Source: Cystobacter ferrugineus
GTDB taxonomy: Bacteria; Myxococcota; Myxococcia; Myxococcales; Myxococcaceae
NCBI RefSeq assembly: GCF_001887355.1
Contig: NZ_MPIN01000001.1
Location: 1,381,317 to 1,445,316, forward strand
Direction of reading: 5' to 3'
DNA length: 64,000 bases
Shown: in pieces, positions 39,509 to 47,365 of the stretch
Numbering within the stretch: position 1 is the stretch's first letter
How the letters are laid out: every line of letters begins with the position of its first letter
Translations under genes and position numbers: made by a program
The notes under the pieces: generated by a model
Databases searched by the model: none
Told to the model about the DNA's origin: nothing
The model's input: the letters and a program-made list of their open reading frames with translations, nothing else

Positions 39509-39524
39509 GGTGTCAGACGACTCG
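39509..39524. repeat. single arm of the dispersed palindromic repeat
   Basis: GGTGTCAGACGACTCG, identical to the left arm of the 61.0 kb copy, overlaps the stop codon of the MYXO-CTERM beta-helix gene at the junction of two convergent genes. No matching right arm is visible nearby. Confidence 0.5.
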
Positions 39525-40865
39525 CCGCCGCCCCAACGCCAGCAGCAGGAGGAGCGCGAGGGTCGAGGAGGCCGCTCCCGACGTCGTGCATCCGCAGCCC
39601 GCGTCCGGAGTGGGGCCCCCCCCATCCTCGCCCGGCGAGCCCGGGACGACCGGCGTCCCTCCATCCTCGCCCGGCGAGCCCGGGACGCCCGGAGTCCCAC
39701 CATCGGTCGAAGGGGAGGGCGGAGTGCCGTACTCGAACGCGCCCACGTCCCACGCACCGTCCAGGCGCTGGCGCGGTTCACCGCCCAGGGGGTGGACATA
39801 CTGGAACTGGGGCGCCAGGGATTGTGTTCCGTCCGTCCCCGGGTCCGTCCCCGCGTTGATGGCGGGGGAAGTCGCCTTCAAGTGGTAATCGAAGCGCGCC
39901 GGGTCCACGAGGCCCGCTCTGTCCGTGACCAGGTTGGACACCTGCGTCGCCGTGCCGCTGACGGGCGTGCCCGCGCCGATGAACAGGTTGTTGATGATCC
40001 GCGCCGTCGGCGAGCTGACGATACGCACGAAGGTTCCCCCCGCCGTGCGGTCATTCACGAAGGTGTTGTTGATCACGAAGAGCGCCTGCTCGGGGTTGGT
40101 CGCTTCCTCGGCTCCGAATGACAGCAGGGCCGGATTCTCCGCCGCCGTCCCCTGTTGAATCAGGTTGCCCACCACCTCCACCCGTCCGCCGTTGGGCAGA
40201 TCGATTTCGTAGCTGGGATTCCCTTCCTCGCCGGTCAGCCGGTTGTACAGAATGGAGGTTCTGTACGCACGGCTCTTCACCAAGTGCCCGACCTTCGCCC
40301 CTTGTGAGTAGCTGAAGCGCAACGTGAAGCTGCGCACCCGGTTGATATACATGTTGTGCGACTGGCCATCGCCCGCGCCGTTGCGCGCGAACCACGAGGA
40401 CTCGATGAGGATGTCACTGTCGGCCTTGTCGCCCGCGAGCACCCCGTTCTGGTTGTCATGGAAGTAGCAGTTGCGCACCGTGAGGCCCGAGCCCTCCTGC
40501 CGGATGCCCGCCCCGTTCTTGTCTGGGACGCTCGCCCCGGAGAACTCGATGTTCTCCACCGTCGTGCCGTTGCCCTGGATGACCCAGATGGCCTTGCGAT
40601 TGGCGAGCGTGAGACCCGCCGCGTCGAGATGCGCCCGCCCCTCCCCCACGCCGCGAATCGTCAGTCCGTGGGCCTTCCAGATGGCCTCGTTCCGATAGAC
40701 GCCCGCGGAGATCTCGATGACGTCCCCGTCACGGGCGACGGCGGCCGCGGCCGCTGGCGTGGCGTAGGTTTTCCCCGGTCCGACCGTGAGCGTGGCGGCG
40801 CTCGCGACGGCGGGCATCAGCAGGCAGAAGAGAAGGGGGCCTCGGGCAATCGAGAAGTCGATCAT
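39513..40865 (-). CDS. parallel beta-helix protein with MYXO-CTERM-type sorting tail
   Basis: 450 residues from ATG 40865. The signal peptide ends near ASA; a DUF1565-like start (LTVGPGKTYATPAAAAAV) and beta-helix coils follow (LTVRNCYFHDNQNG, ILIESSWFARNG, VEVVGNLIQQG, LFVINNTFVNDR, ARIINNLFIGAG). A Pro/Gly/Asp-rich linker with duplicated GVPGSPGEDGG units leads to a C-terminal GCGC motif, a hydrophobic segment and a basic RRR end, the MYXO-CTERM pattern used for surface anchoring in myxobacteria. Polysaccharide binding is likely but unproven. Confidence 0.85.
   Translation of the reverse strand: MIDFSIARGPLLFCLLMPAVASAATLTVGPGKTYATPAAAAAVARDGDVIEISAGVYRNEAIWKAHGLTIRGVGEGRAHLDAAGLTLANRKAIWVIQGNGTTVENIEFSGASVPDKNGAGIRQEGSGLTVRNCYFHDNQNGVLAGDKADSDILIESSWFARNGAGDGQSHNMYINRVRSFTLRFSYSQGAKVGHLVKSRAYRTSILYNRLTGEEGNPSYEIDLPNGGRVEVVGNLIQQGTAAENPALLSFGAEEATNPEQALFVINNTFVNDRTAGGTFVRIVSSPTARIINNLFIGAGTPVSGTATQVSNLVTDRAGLVDPARFDYHLKATSPAINAGTDPGTDGTQSLAPQFQYVHPLGGEPRQRLDGAWDVGAFEYGTPPSPSTDGGTPGVPGSPGEDGGTPVVPGSPGEDGGGPTPDAGCGCTTSGAASSTLALLLLLALGRRRVV
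39622..39699 (-). repeat. two 39-bp direct repeats in the beta-helix linker
   Basis: Two near-identical 39-bp units (starting at 39622 and 39661) encode the 13-residue linker units around VPGSPGEDGGTP. Third-base differences between units show they are not a very recent slip. Confidence 0.6.
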
Positions 40866-41394
40866 GGGGGAACGCACACTGGCAGTTCCCCCTCACGATG
40901 TCGATACGCACCCAGGTCATTGGGAAGGCTGGCGGTTCAGGCTGGACCCCTGATTGTCGGGACGCAAGGCCACGCATCGGCTCCCCGGCGAATTGAAACA
41001 ACGCGCCCACATGCCATCCGATGCGTGGCGCGGGATGGTGAAACAGGCCATGTCCAGACCGAGGAAATGGATCTTCGTCTCGCCAGACACCAGAGTTCGG
41101 GTCCTCGAGCGGATTGCGTCGGCGGCGATCACGACTCATGACGGGGCCGCGCGCTAGCAGCCGGGCCGACAATCCTGCTCGCAGTTGAGAAAGCGACTCA
41201 ACAGCCGCGCATGCAGATCGCCTCGCAAGTGGCGAGCCCATGCGGTGGGCCTCGGCGGCGACGTTCAGCGTATAGCGGGAGAGGCGCTTGGATGGAGATG
41301 TCCAAGCCGCTTTATCTGGAAAACCTGTTTATTTCGGGTGGAAGTGATATGTTACCCAGGTGAACCATCCCTCCCCCCGACGCAGGCGCTACGC
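40866..41394. other. 530-bp spacer without a recognised gene
   Basis: It lies between the divergent beta-helix and small lipoprotein genes. On the minus strand, 40917-41132 is open with a stretch rich in Cys/Phe/Arg (MACFTIPRHASDGMW, RCFNSPGSRC) that could be a degraded exported protein, but there is no start or signal peptide to support it. Nothing else was seen. Confidence 0.4.
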
Positions 41395-41670
41395 GTGAAG
41401 AATCGTCTGGTCGTATTGCTCGCTGGGCTGTCTCTCGGAGTGCTCGCGGGTTGCGGTGCGGTGTCGCAGGAAGAAATGGAGCTGGAGACGGACACCGCGG
41501 GCCTGGCCTCGGTGTGCGGCGACGGCTACTGCACTCGAAGCTCCGCTGAAGTGAAAGAAGGCAGAGGGGCACCCGCCACAACTCTAGGACCGCTGGGTTC
41601 GACACACGGTGCGCATGCCTACCCACCTTTCCTCCAGAGGGGCACCGGTCTACCAGGCCGTCACGGCTGA
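41395..41670 (+). CDS. short lipoprotein, probably the 5' fragment of a broken gene
   Basis: 91 residues from GTG 41395. The start is a good lipoprotein signal (LSLGVLAGCG) followed by acidic SQEEMELETD and ASVCGDGYCTRSS, a Cys-Gly-Asp-Gly-x-Cys motif common in large myxobacterial exported proteins. After about residue 50 the sequence loses typical composition and codon bias, so the original gene was probably truncated here near 41545 and the frame runs on by chance. Confidence 0.5.
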   Translation: MKNRLVVLLAGLSLGVLAGCGAVSQEEMELETDTAGLASVCGDGYCTRSSAEVKEGRGAPATTLGPLGSTHGAHAYPPFLQRGTGLPGRHG

Positions 41671-41701
41671 AAGCTCGCGGAGGCGGACCTAGCATTGAGG
41701 T

Positions 41702-43147
41702 GTGCCAGATTGGTTCCACGCCTCGGACTTCTGGATCGCGCGGCTTGTCCTCCAGCGCGGCCTGGGGCTCGCCTATCTGATCGCCTTCGTGGTCGCGCTG
41801 GAGCAGTTCCGCCCATTGCTCGGTGAGCGGGGTCTCCTTCCCGTGCCGCGGTTCATCGCCACGGTTCGCTTCCGCGACGCGCCCAGCCTGTTTCACTTCC
41901 GCTACTCCGATCGCTTGCTGGTCGTCGTCGCGCTCGCGGGCATCCTCCTGTCGCTCACGATGGTCCTGGGGCTGCCGGATGCCTGGCCGGTGCCGCTCAC
42001 GATGGCGGCGTGGCTCGTGCTCTGGGCGCTCTACCTCTCCATCGTGAATGTCGGACAGACGTTCTACGCCTTCGGCTGGGAGTCGCTGCTCCTCGAGGCT
42101 GGCTTCCTTGCCGCGTTCCTCGGCCCAGCTTGGAGCGCGGTGCCCGCGCCGATCCTCTGGCTGTTCCGGTGGCTGTTGTTCCGCGTGGAGTTCGGGGCCG
42201 GGCTCATCAAGATGCGGGGTGACCCCTGCTGGCGTGATCTCACCTGCCTCTCCTACCACCATGAGACGCAGCCGATGCCGAACCCTCTCTCCTGGTACTT
42301 TCACCGCCTGCCCGGGCCGCTGCACCGGCTCGAGGTTCTCGGCAGTCACTTCGCCCAGCTCGTCGCGCCGCTCCTGCTCTTCTTCCCGCAGCCGATCGCC
42401 TCCTTCGCGGGGCTGGTGATCGTCATCACCCAGGCATGGCTCGTGCTGAGCGGCAACTTCTCGTGGCTCAACTTCGTGACCATCGTGCTCGCCGCCTCGG
42501 CGTTCGACGATGCCGCACTCGCACGCATTCTACCCCTCGAGAGGGCCGGCACCACGGTGGTGGTCTGGCACGACGGTCTCGCCCTCGCGGTCACCGCGCT
42601 CGTCGTCGTGCTCTCGTACCGTCCCGCGCGCAACCTCTTCTCGCGGGAGCAGATCATGAACACCAGCTTCGATCCACTCCGCCTCGTGAACACGTACGGT
42701 GCCTTTGGCAGTATCACGCGAGAGCGCTACGAGCTCGTTCTCGAGGGCACCCACGACGAGCGTCTCACGCCGGACACGGAGTGGCGTGAATATGAATTCC
42801 GAGGCAAGCCGACCGACCCGAAGCGGCGCCCGTCACAATGGGCGCCGTACCACCTGCGGCTCGATTGGCTCATGTGGTTCGCCGCGCTGTCGCCAGGGTA
42901 TACGCCCAAGTGGTTCCCGCCGTTCGTGGAGAAACTCCTGGAGAACGACCCGGCGACCCTCCGCCTGTTGAGGCACAACCCCTTCGCGGATCGCCCGCCG
43001 CGCGCGATCCGTGTGGTCCTGTACCGCTACCGCTTCACGACCTGGAAGGAGCGGCGCGACACGGGCGCGTGGTGGACGCGCACGCGCCTGGGCGAGTACC
43101 TCCCGCCCATGGCACTCAGCTCGGACTGGGTGTCAGACGATTCGTAG
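41702..43147 (+). CDS. lipase maturation factor (LMF1)-family membrane protein
   Basis: 481 residues from GTG 41702. About eight transmembrane helices occupy the N-terminal 310 residues, with family blocks VNVGQTFYAFGWESLLLEAGFLAAFLGP (in part), EFGAGLIKMRGDPCWRDLTCLSYHHETQPMPNPLSWY (in part) and LSGNFSWLNFVTI. The soluble C-terminal domain has NTYGAFGSITRERYE and WAPYHLRLDWLMWFAALSP. In animals LMF1 helps lipoprotein lipase fold; the bacterial role is unknown. The last residues (WVSDDS) and the stop are encoded by a dispersed repeat arm. Confidence 0.88.
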   Translation: MPDWFHASDFWIARLVLQRGLGLAYLIAFVVALEQFRPLLGERGLLPVPRFIATVRFRDAPSLFHFRYSDRLLVVVALAGILLSLTMVLGLPDAWPVPLTMAAWLVLWALYLSIVNVGQTFYAFGWESLLLEAGFLAAFLGPAWSAVPAPILWLFRWLLFRVEFGAGLIKMRGDPCWRDLTCLSYHHETQPMPNPLSWYFHRLPGPLHRLEVLGSHFAQLVAPLLLFFPQPIASFAGLVIVITQAWLVLSGNFSWLNFVTIVLAASAFDDAALARILPLERAGTTVVVWHDGLALAVTALVVVLSYRPARNLFSREQIMNTSFDPLRLVNTYGAFGSITRERYELVLEGTHDERLTPDTEWREYEFRGKPTDPKRRPSQWAPYHLRLDWLMWFAALSPGYTPKWFPPFVEKLLENDPATLRLLRHNPFADRPPRAIRVVLYRYRFTTWKERRDTGAWWTRTRLGEYLPPMALSSDWVSDDS

Positions 43148-43180
43148 GGGAAGAGGTGCCGGAACGAGTTCTTTGACACC
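43129..43180. repeat. dispersed imperfect palindrome, copy A
   Basis: Left arm GGTGTCAGACGATTCG (43129-43144), a 20-base centre and right arm CGAGTTCTTTGACACC (43165-43180). The arms are inverted copies matching at 12 of 16 positions. The element overlaps the 3' end of the LMF-like gene and faces a convergent gene. The copy at 61014-61066 has the same layout and spacing. Confidence 0.65.
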
Positions 43181-43205
43181 TTCCCCGAGGGCCCTTGCCT
43201 GAGAC

Positions 43206-44435
43206 TCACTTCCGCACGGGCGTCGCCGCATGGGTTTTAGGAGGCTCCGCCGGAGCGGGAGGCGGAGGCGGCGGGGGTGGAGGGGGCGGCGCCCCGATGG
43301 GAGTGGCCGCATGGGTCGGAGGCTCCGCCGGAGAGGGGGGCGTTGCCGGCGCCACCGTGGGAGGCGGAGGTCGCACCACCGGAGGCGGTTGGAGCGGCTC
43401 GGGCTGAGAGGGCTCCGTGATGGGCGTCGCCGCATGGCTGGGGGGCGCGGAGGGAAGGGCCTCGCGTTGCCAGGGCCGGGGCGTTTCCTGAATGGGAGTG
43501 GCCGGATGGCGCGGAGCCTCGGGAGGAGGCTCCGCGCGCCGCTCGCGCCGAGGGGATTCCCCGATCGGAGTCGCCGCATGGTCCGGAGGCGCGGAAGGCG
43601 CCGGCTCGCGGTCCCCGCTCCACCACGAGGGAGATGACTCACGCGGCACGGGAGGCGCGAGGCGCCCCCGCGACCGGGATGGAGGCGGGCTGCTGCGGTG
43701 CACCTGTCCAGAAGGCGGCTGGGGTGCCTCACCCGGCCGGGGAGGACGCAGCGTCGTGCGCGGGACGGAAACGCCCGTGGCCTCGTGTACCCGCGAGGGA
43801 TCCGGACCCCGGTTCCAATGGCCGCCCAAACGGGAACCCCGGTCCCGGATCGGCGAGGCGTGATGGTACGCCCTCTGCGCGCGCTCCCTCGGCAGCCGGT
43901 AGACATAGACGTTGGGCTGGATGAAGTCCCGCTCGCTCACGAAGGTCCAGGAGGGCTCCACGGCGAGGCCCGGAGGCGGGAGGGGAGCCCAGCCGATGTT
44001 GCCATCGCCCGAGCGCCAATCCACCCAGGCGGGAGCCCAGTCCGTGCCGGGCACCCAGACCCAGCCGTATTCAGACGACAGGAACCAGCGCCCATAGTGG
44101 AACGGCGCCCAGCCCCAGTCCCACTGGGACACGAAGGTCCAGCCCTCGTCGCTGTACACCCACTGGCCGCCAGTGGCGTAGGGGACGAAGTCCGGGCCCA
44201 CCACCGAAGGGGACGGTTGCCAGACCAGCCCCACGCCGGGGAGGGCGAGCCACTGCCCGTACGGCGAGAGCTCGTCGATGAAGGCCTCCGTGTCGCTCAC
44301 GCTCAAGCCCGAGGGGCTCGTGCGCTGGGAGACCGCCTCGGCCTCCGAGGTGATGCAGCCGGAGCCCACGGAGGGCAGGGCGCAGAGGCCGCTCACCGCG
44401 AGCAGCCAGGTGAGGGGTTTCCTGCGCGGGCGCAT
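43206..44435 (-). CDS. DUF6600-like lipoprotein with HAATPI repeats
   Basis: 409 residues. Signal region with Cys at VGSGC; a Trp/Tyr-rich N-terminal domain (about 45-190) has YGQWLALPGVGLVWQP, GGQWVYSDEGWTFVSQWDWGWAPFHYGRW and WVWVPGTDWAPAWVDWR patterns typical of DUF6600 (quoted in parts). The C-terminal 200 residues are Pro/Arg/Ser-rich with five spaced copies of HAATPI or close variants (HAATPIGE, HPATPIQE, HAATPITE, HAATPIGA, HAATPVRK) separated by proline linkers, including an 11-proline run. An envelope-associated role is likely. Confidence 0.75.
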   Translation of the reverse strand: MRPRRKPLTWLLAVSGLCALPSVGSGCITSEAEAVSQRTSPSGLSVSDTEAFIDELSPYGQWLALPGVGLVWQPSPSVVGPDFVPYATGGQWVYSDEGWTFVSQWDWGWAPFHYGRWFLSSEYGWVWVPGTDWAPAWVDWRSGDGNIGWAPLPPPGLAVEPSWTFVSERDFIQPNVYVYRLPRERAQRAYHHASPIRDRGSRLGGHWNRGPDPSRVHEATGVSVPRTTLRPPRPGEAPQPPSGQVHRSSPPPSRSRGRLAPPVPRESSPSWWSGDREPAPSAPPDHAATPIGESPRRERRAEPPPEAPRHPATPIQETPRPWQREALPSAPPSHAATPITEPSQPEPLQPPPVVRPPPPTVAPATPPSPAEPPTHAATPIGAPPPPPPPPPPPAPAEPPKTHAATPVRK

Positions 44436-44674
44436 GGACAGCCTCCTGGTGCGATGGTCTCCCCTTCAAAGTGTGTACGGTGGGGGTGGGCCAGGGCTGG
44501 ATGCGCGGCATGCCTTCGAGAGCCGGATGCAACCCAGTCACACGGTTCGACCGCTCGGCCTCCTTCTCCGGGCGTTTGGCATACGGTGGCGCTCCAGGCG
44601 CTCGTTGGGCTTCACACCGGGCACATGGACACTTCGAGAGGCTCTCTCCCGTTGCTCGCCCGGCTTGGGGGAAC

Positions 44675-45205
44675 TCAGCCCGCCGCGAGGAACGTCTTCA
44701 CCACGGGCACCAGTCGCGGCAGCAGCGGCTCGATGAGGGCCCGATCCTCGGGCGTCCACTCGCGGGGCTGTCCGAAGACGCAGGGTTGGAGGATGCCCCA
44801 CAGCTCGCCCTCGCCCACGATGTGGGCGTGGATGAGTGCCCGGTGGCCGAAGTAGCGATCCTCGAAGTCGCGGTTGAGCACCTCGCGGGGCGCGGTCCGC
44901 ACGTCGTTCACGTACACGGACGGCCAGTGGGCCAGCGCCGCCGCGTAAAGCGGATCCTCGGGGGGAAAGAGCGTCTCGTCGATCCACTCCCGCTGCTCGG
45001 GCGTCAGGTCCGGCACCGACTCGTCACGGCGCCAGACGACGGCGCCCCGGCTCCGGCGCGTCGCGGGTTGCCTTACCCACAAGAAGCACCGATCGGCGTG
45101 CACGCCTTCCCCGACCCGCCGGACGACCTCGTTCAAGAGCTGTTCCGGATGGGAATGGGGAGGCTTCACCAGCGTCTCCAGCAACTCGGCATGTAAAGCG
45201 TGCAT
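44675..45205 (-). CDS. GAF-like domain protein at the end of the GTP cyclohydrolase operon
   Basis: 176 residues from ATG 45205. It is a GAF-like sensory fold: HSHPEQLLNEVVRRVGEGVHADRCFLWV opens the domain (in part), and WPSVYVNDVRT, GHRALIHAHIVGEGELWGILQPCVFG and WTPEDRALIEPLLPRLV complete it. There is no attached output domain. It starts 33 bp after folA on the same strand, so it is probably the last gene of the operon and could sense a product or cofactor of that pathway. Confidence 0.7.
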   Translation of the reverse strand: MHALHAELLETLVKPPHSHPEQLLNEVVRRVGEGVHADRCFLWVRQPATRRSRGAVVWRRDESVPDLTPEQREWIDETLFPPEDPLYAAALAHWPSVYVNDVRTAPREVLNRDFEDRYFGHRALIHAHIVGEGELWGILQPCVFGQPREWTPEDRALIEPLLPRLVPVVKTFLAAG

Positions 45206-45238
45206 GTGATTCCTCGGTTCCACGTCAAGCGGCACGGC

Positions 45239-45712
45239 TCAAGGCCGCCGCCGCCGCCACACCACGAAATCGAACCGTGCGTGAGCCTCCCGCCGCACGG
45301 CTTCCCAATCCGCCGCGTTCCACATGGGAAAGAAGCTGTCCCCCGTGTAGTCGCCGTGGATCGTCGACAGGTACATCTCGTCCACCCAATCGCGCTCCAG
45401 CGCCTGCGCGTAGATGGAGGCGCCGCCCGCGATGAAGATCGTCCGCTCCGTCTCGGCCGCCCGGGTCAGGGCCTGCGCCAGACTCGGTACCGCCCGCGCC
45501 CCCTTCACCTGACTGGAGTTCGAGACGACGAGGTTGTGCGTGGTCGTGAGGTCCGCCCCGAAGATCTCCCAGCTGCGCCGGCCCATGATGACCGTCTGGC
45601 CGGACACATGGCGGAGGTATTGCGCGTACTCCTCGGGCACGTGCCAGGGCATCCCCTGTCCTTGCCCAATCACGCCCCCCGTCCCCATCGCCGCGATGAT
45701 GACTCGTGCCAT
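45239..45712 (-). CDS. folA: dihydrofolate reductase family enzyme
   Basis: 157 residues, the size of DHFR. Motifs are VIIAAMGTGGVIGQGQGMPWHVPEE, with acidic Glu at the proton-donor position, VIMGRRSWEIFG binding NADPH, VVSNSS, IFIAGGASIYAQAL and an Asp/Glu-rich end. It reduces dihydrofolate to tetrahydrofolate with NADPH. The family is homologous to the RibD reductase domain. Its place in an operon with GTP cyclohydrolase II, a TrpF-like isomerase and a phosphoribosyltransferase, without thyA or other folate genes, makes a non-folate substrate plausible. Confidence 0.85.
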   Translation of the reverse strand: MARVIIAAMGTGGVIGQGQGMPWHVPEEYAQYLRHVSGQTVIMGRRSWEIFGADLTTTHNLVVSNSSQVKGARAVPSLAQALTRAAETERTIFIAGGASIYAQALERDWVDEMYLSTIHGDYTGDSFFPMWNAADWEAVRREAHARFDFVVWRRRRP

Positions 45713-45727
45713 GTGACAACCCTCCCC

Positions 45728-46627
45728 TTAGCCGCACGCGGGCCACGCGTGCCGTGAGACACCGAAGATCTCGTCGAGCCGCTCCCGGGCCCCCTGAGCG
45801 AGGATATCCACCTCGAGCCGCCGCGGGTCCCCGAAGAGCGTCAGGCTCAAGGCGCGGTCGAGCACCACGGACGTCAGCAGGCGCAAGGCGTCCGGGACAC
45901 CCGCGAGGTTCTCTCCGAAGACGAGCCGCTCGCGCGCGCCCTCCGCGCCGAGCAGCCGCTCGAAATACTGCGTCTGCAGGAAGCCCTCGCGCGCGATCCG
46001 AGGCCCCAGGGGCACGACCCACAGGTTGGTCCAGGGCTCCTCGCCCCGCGACGCCGCCCAGCCCGTCACCGCGGCGTGGATCGCATCCACCTGCGCGTGG
46101 GCCGCCCAGCGGAAGGCCCGCTCCAGACGGGGCCCCAGCGCGCGGCCCCAGGCCTCCAATTCGCGCGCGCCCAGCGGCTGGCCGGACGCGGCGTGCGCGA
46201 GCAACTCCTCGTGCAACGCGAAGATCTCCCCACCGAGCGCCCGCTCCTCGGGCCCGGGCGCGAGCTGCTCGAAGCGCTGCTGGCCCCGCCGCAGATGCTC
46301 CACCAGGGGAGCGAGCTCCACGGCCGGATCGGGCACGCTCCCCCCCCGCAGCCACGGGAGGATGCCGCTGTAGACGCCCAGACACGAATGGCCCAGATCC
46401 TTGAGCAGCGTGTAGAGCGCGGGCGCGATGCTCACCGTCTCGCTCGACGCGCGCTCGATCAATATGAGGTGGTAGAGATCGACCACCATGATGCGAGCCA
46501 GGGCCTCGCGCGTGTCGTCGAGCCGCCGCCGGTACACCGTGCGGGCCCACAGGCTCAGCGCGTCCAGCGCCGGGTCCACGCGATCCGGCGGGGCGACCAG
46601 CTCCGTCCCATGGGAGAAGGGCCTCAT
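45728..46627 (-). CDS. unknown alpha-helical protein in the GTP cyclohydrolase operon
   Basis: 299 residues, unrecognised. The sequence is mostly amphipathic helix: VDPALDALSLWARTVYRRRLDDTREALARIMVVDLYHLILIERASSE in the N-terminal third (in part), then ALYTLLKDLGHSCLGVYSGI, HEELLAHAASGQPLG and a C-terminal half with WTNLWVVPLGPRIAREGFLQTQYFERLL. No signal peptide or transmembrane segment is seen. The start overlaps the trpF-like stop by four bases (ATGA) and folA begins 15 bp after its stop. Tight coupling argues it works in the same pathway, as an enzyme of unknown class or a structural partner. Confidence 0.75.
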   Translation of the reverse strand: MRPFSHGTELVAPPDRVDPALDALSLWARTVYRRRLDDTREALARIMVVDLYHLILIERASSETVSIAPALYTLLKDLGHSCLGVYSGILPWLRGGSVPDPAVELAPLVEHLRRGQQRFEQLAPGPEERALGGEIFALHEELLAHAASGQPLGARELEAWGRALGPRLERAFRWAAHAQVDAIHAAVTGWAASRGEEPWTNLWVVPLGPRIAREGFLQTQYFERLLGAEGARERLVFGENLAGVPDALRLLTSVVLDRALSLTLFGDPRRLEVDILAQGARERLDEIFGVSRHAWPACG

Positions 46628-47337
46628 GCGCCGCGGGCCGTGGCGAAGTCGGCCGAATCGGCCTCTCGGATGAAGGCACGGCAGGCGTCCAGGTCCTTGG
46701 AGCGGTCCGGGCGCTCCAGGGAGCTGCACGCATCCACGCCCCACGGCCGGATGCGGCGGATGGCCTCGGCCACGTTGCTTGGGCTGAGCCCTCCGGCGAG
46801 CATGACCGGGCAGCGCACCGTGCGCACGAGGGTCGCGCACACGTCCCAGTCGTTGGTGCGTCCGGTGCAGCCACAGAGCGCTCCGTCCTCGGGATCCAGG
46901 CGGGTGTCGAGGATGAGGCTGCCCGCGAACTCCTGATAGCGCTGAGCCCTGGCGATGGAGTCCAGCTCCGCGCGGGAGCCCGCCACGCGCACGGGGACGG
47001 ACATCATCAGCGCCGTCCCGGGACCCAGCCGGCGGGCCAGTCCGGGCAAGTCCTGCTCGTCGATGCCCTGACCGATGTGCTCCGCCGCGACGAGCAGGAA
47101 GTCCGGTGCCACCTCGAGCGCGACCCGCTCGAGGGCGTCGATCCGGGGCTCGCCCACCAGCACCACGGTCCCGATGCGCTCCTTGCGCGCCTGGGCGACG
47201 ATGAGGCGGGAGAGCTCCAGCTCCGGTGCGGCGGAGGGCTCCACCCCCCAGGCGACGTGCGTGGCGCCCAGGGCAAACAACCGCTCCATTTCAGACAGCG
47301 TCGGCTTGCGGCAGTAGATCTGCTTTTGGATGGTCAT
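46624..47337 (-). CDS. phosphoribosylanthranilate isomerase (TrpF)-like protein
   Basis: 237 residues of the TrpF (beta-alpha)8 barrel. The catalytic base Cys9 (IYCRKPT), catalytic acid Asp144 (LILDTRLD), the GCTGRTNDW phosphate-side loop and MLAGGLSPSNVAEAI plus WGVDACSSLE are all present, so Amadori-type ring-opening chemistry is expected. The start reads YCRKPT where TrpF normally has KICGxT. No other trp gene is adjacent; instead it follows a GTP cyclohydrolase II-phosphoribosyltransferase fusion by 28 bp. A ribosylamine other than phosphoribosylanthranilate is possible. Confidence 0.85.
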   Translation of the reverse strand: MTIQKQIYCRKPTLSEMERLFALGATHVAWGVEPSAAPELELSRLIVAQARKERIGTVVLVGEPRIDALERVALEVAPDFLLVAAEHIGQGIDEQDLPGLARRLGPGTALMMSVPVRVAGSRAELDSIARAQRYQEFAGSLILDTRLDPEDGALCGCTGRTNDWDVCATLVRTVRCPVMLAGGLSPSNVAEAIRRIRPWGVDACSSLERPDRSKDLDACRAFIREADSADFATARGA

Positions 47338-47365
47338 TGGCTTTCCCGAGAGGAATCCGGCGGGG

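Noticed and set aside
45706..46404. 232-residue Pro/Arg/Ala-rich plus-strand frame
   Set aside because: Shadow of the orphan gene in the GTP cyclohydrolase operon; low-complexity composition.
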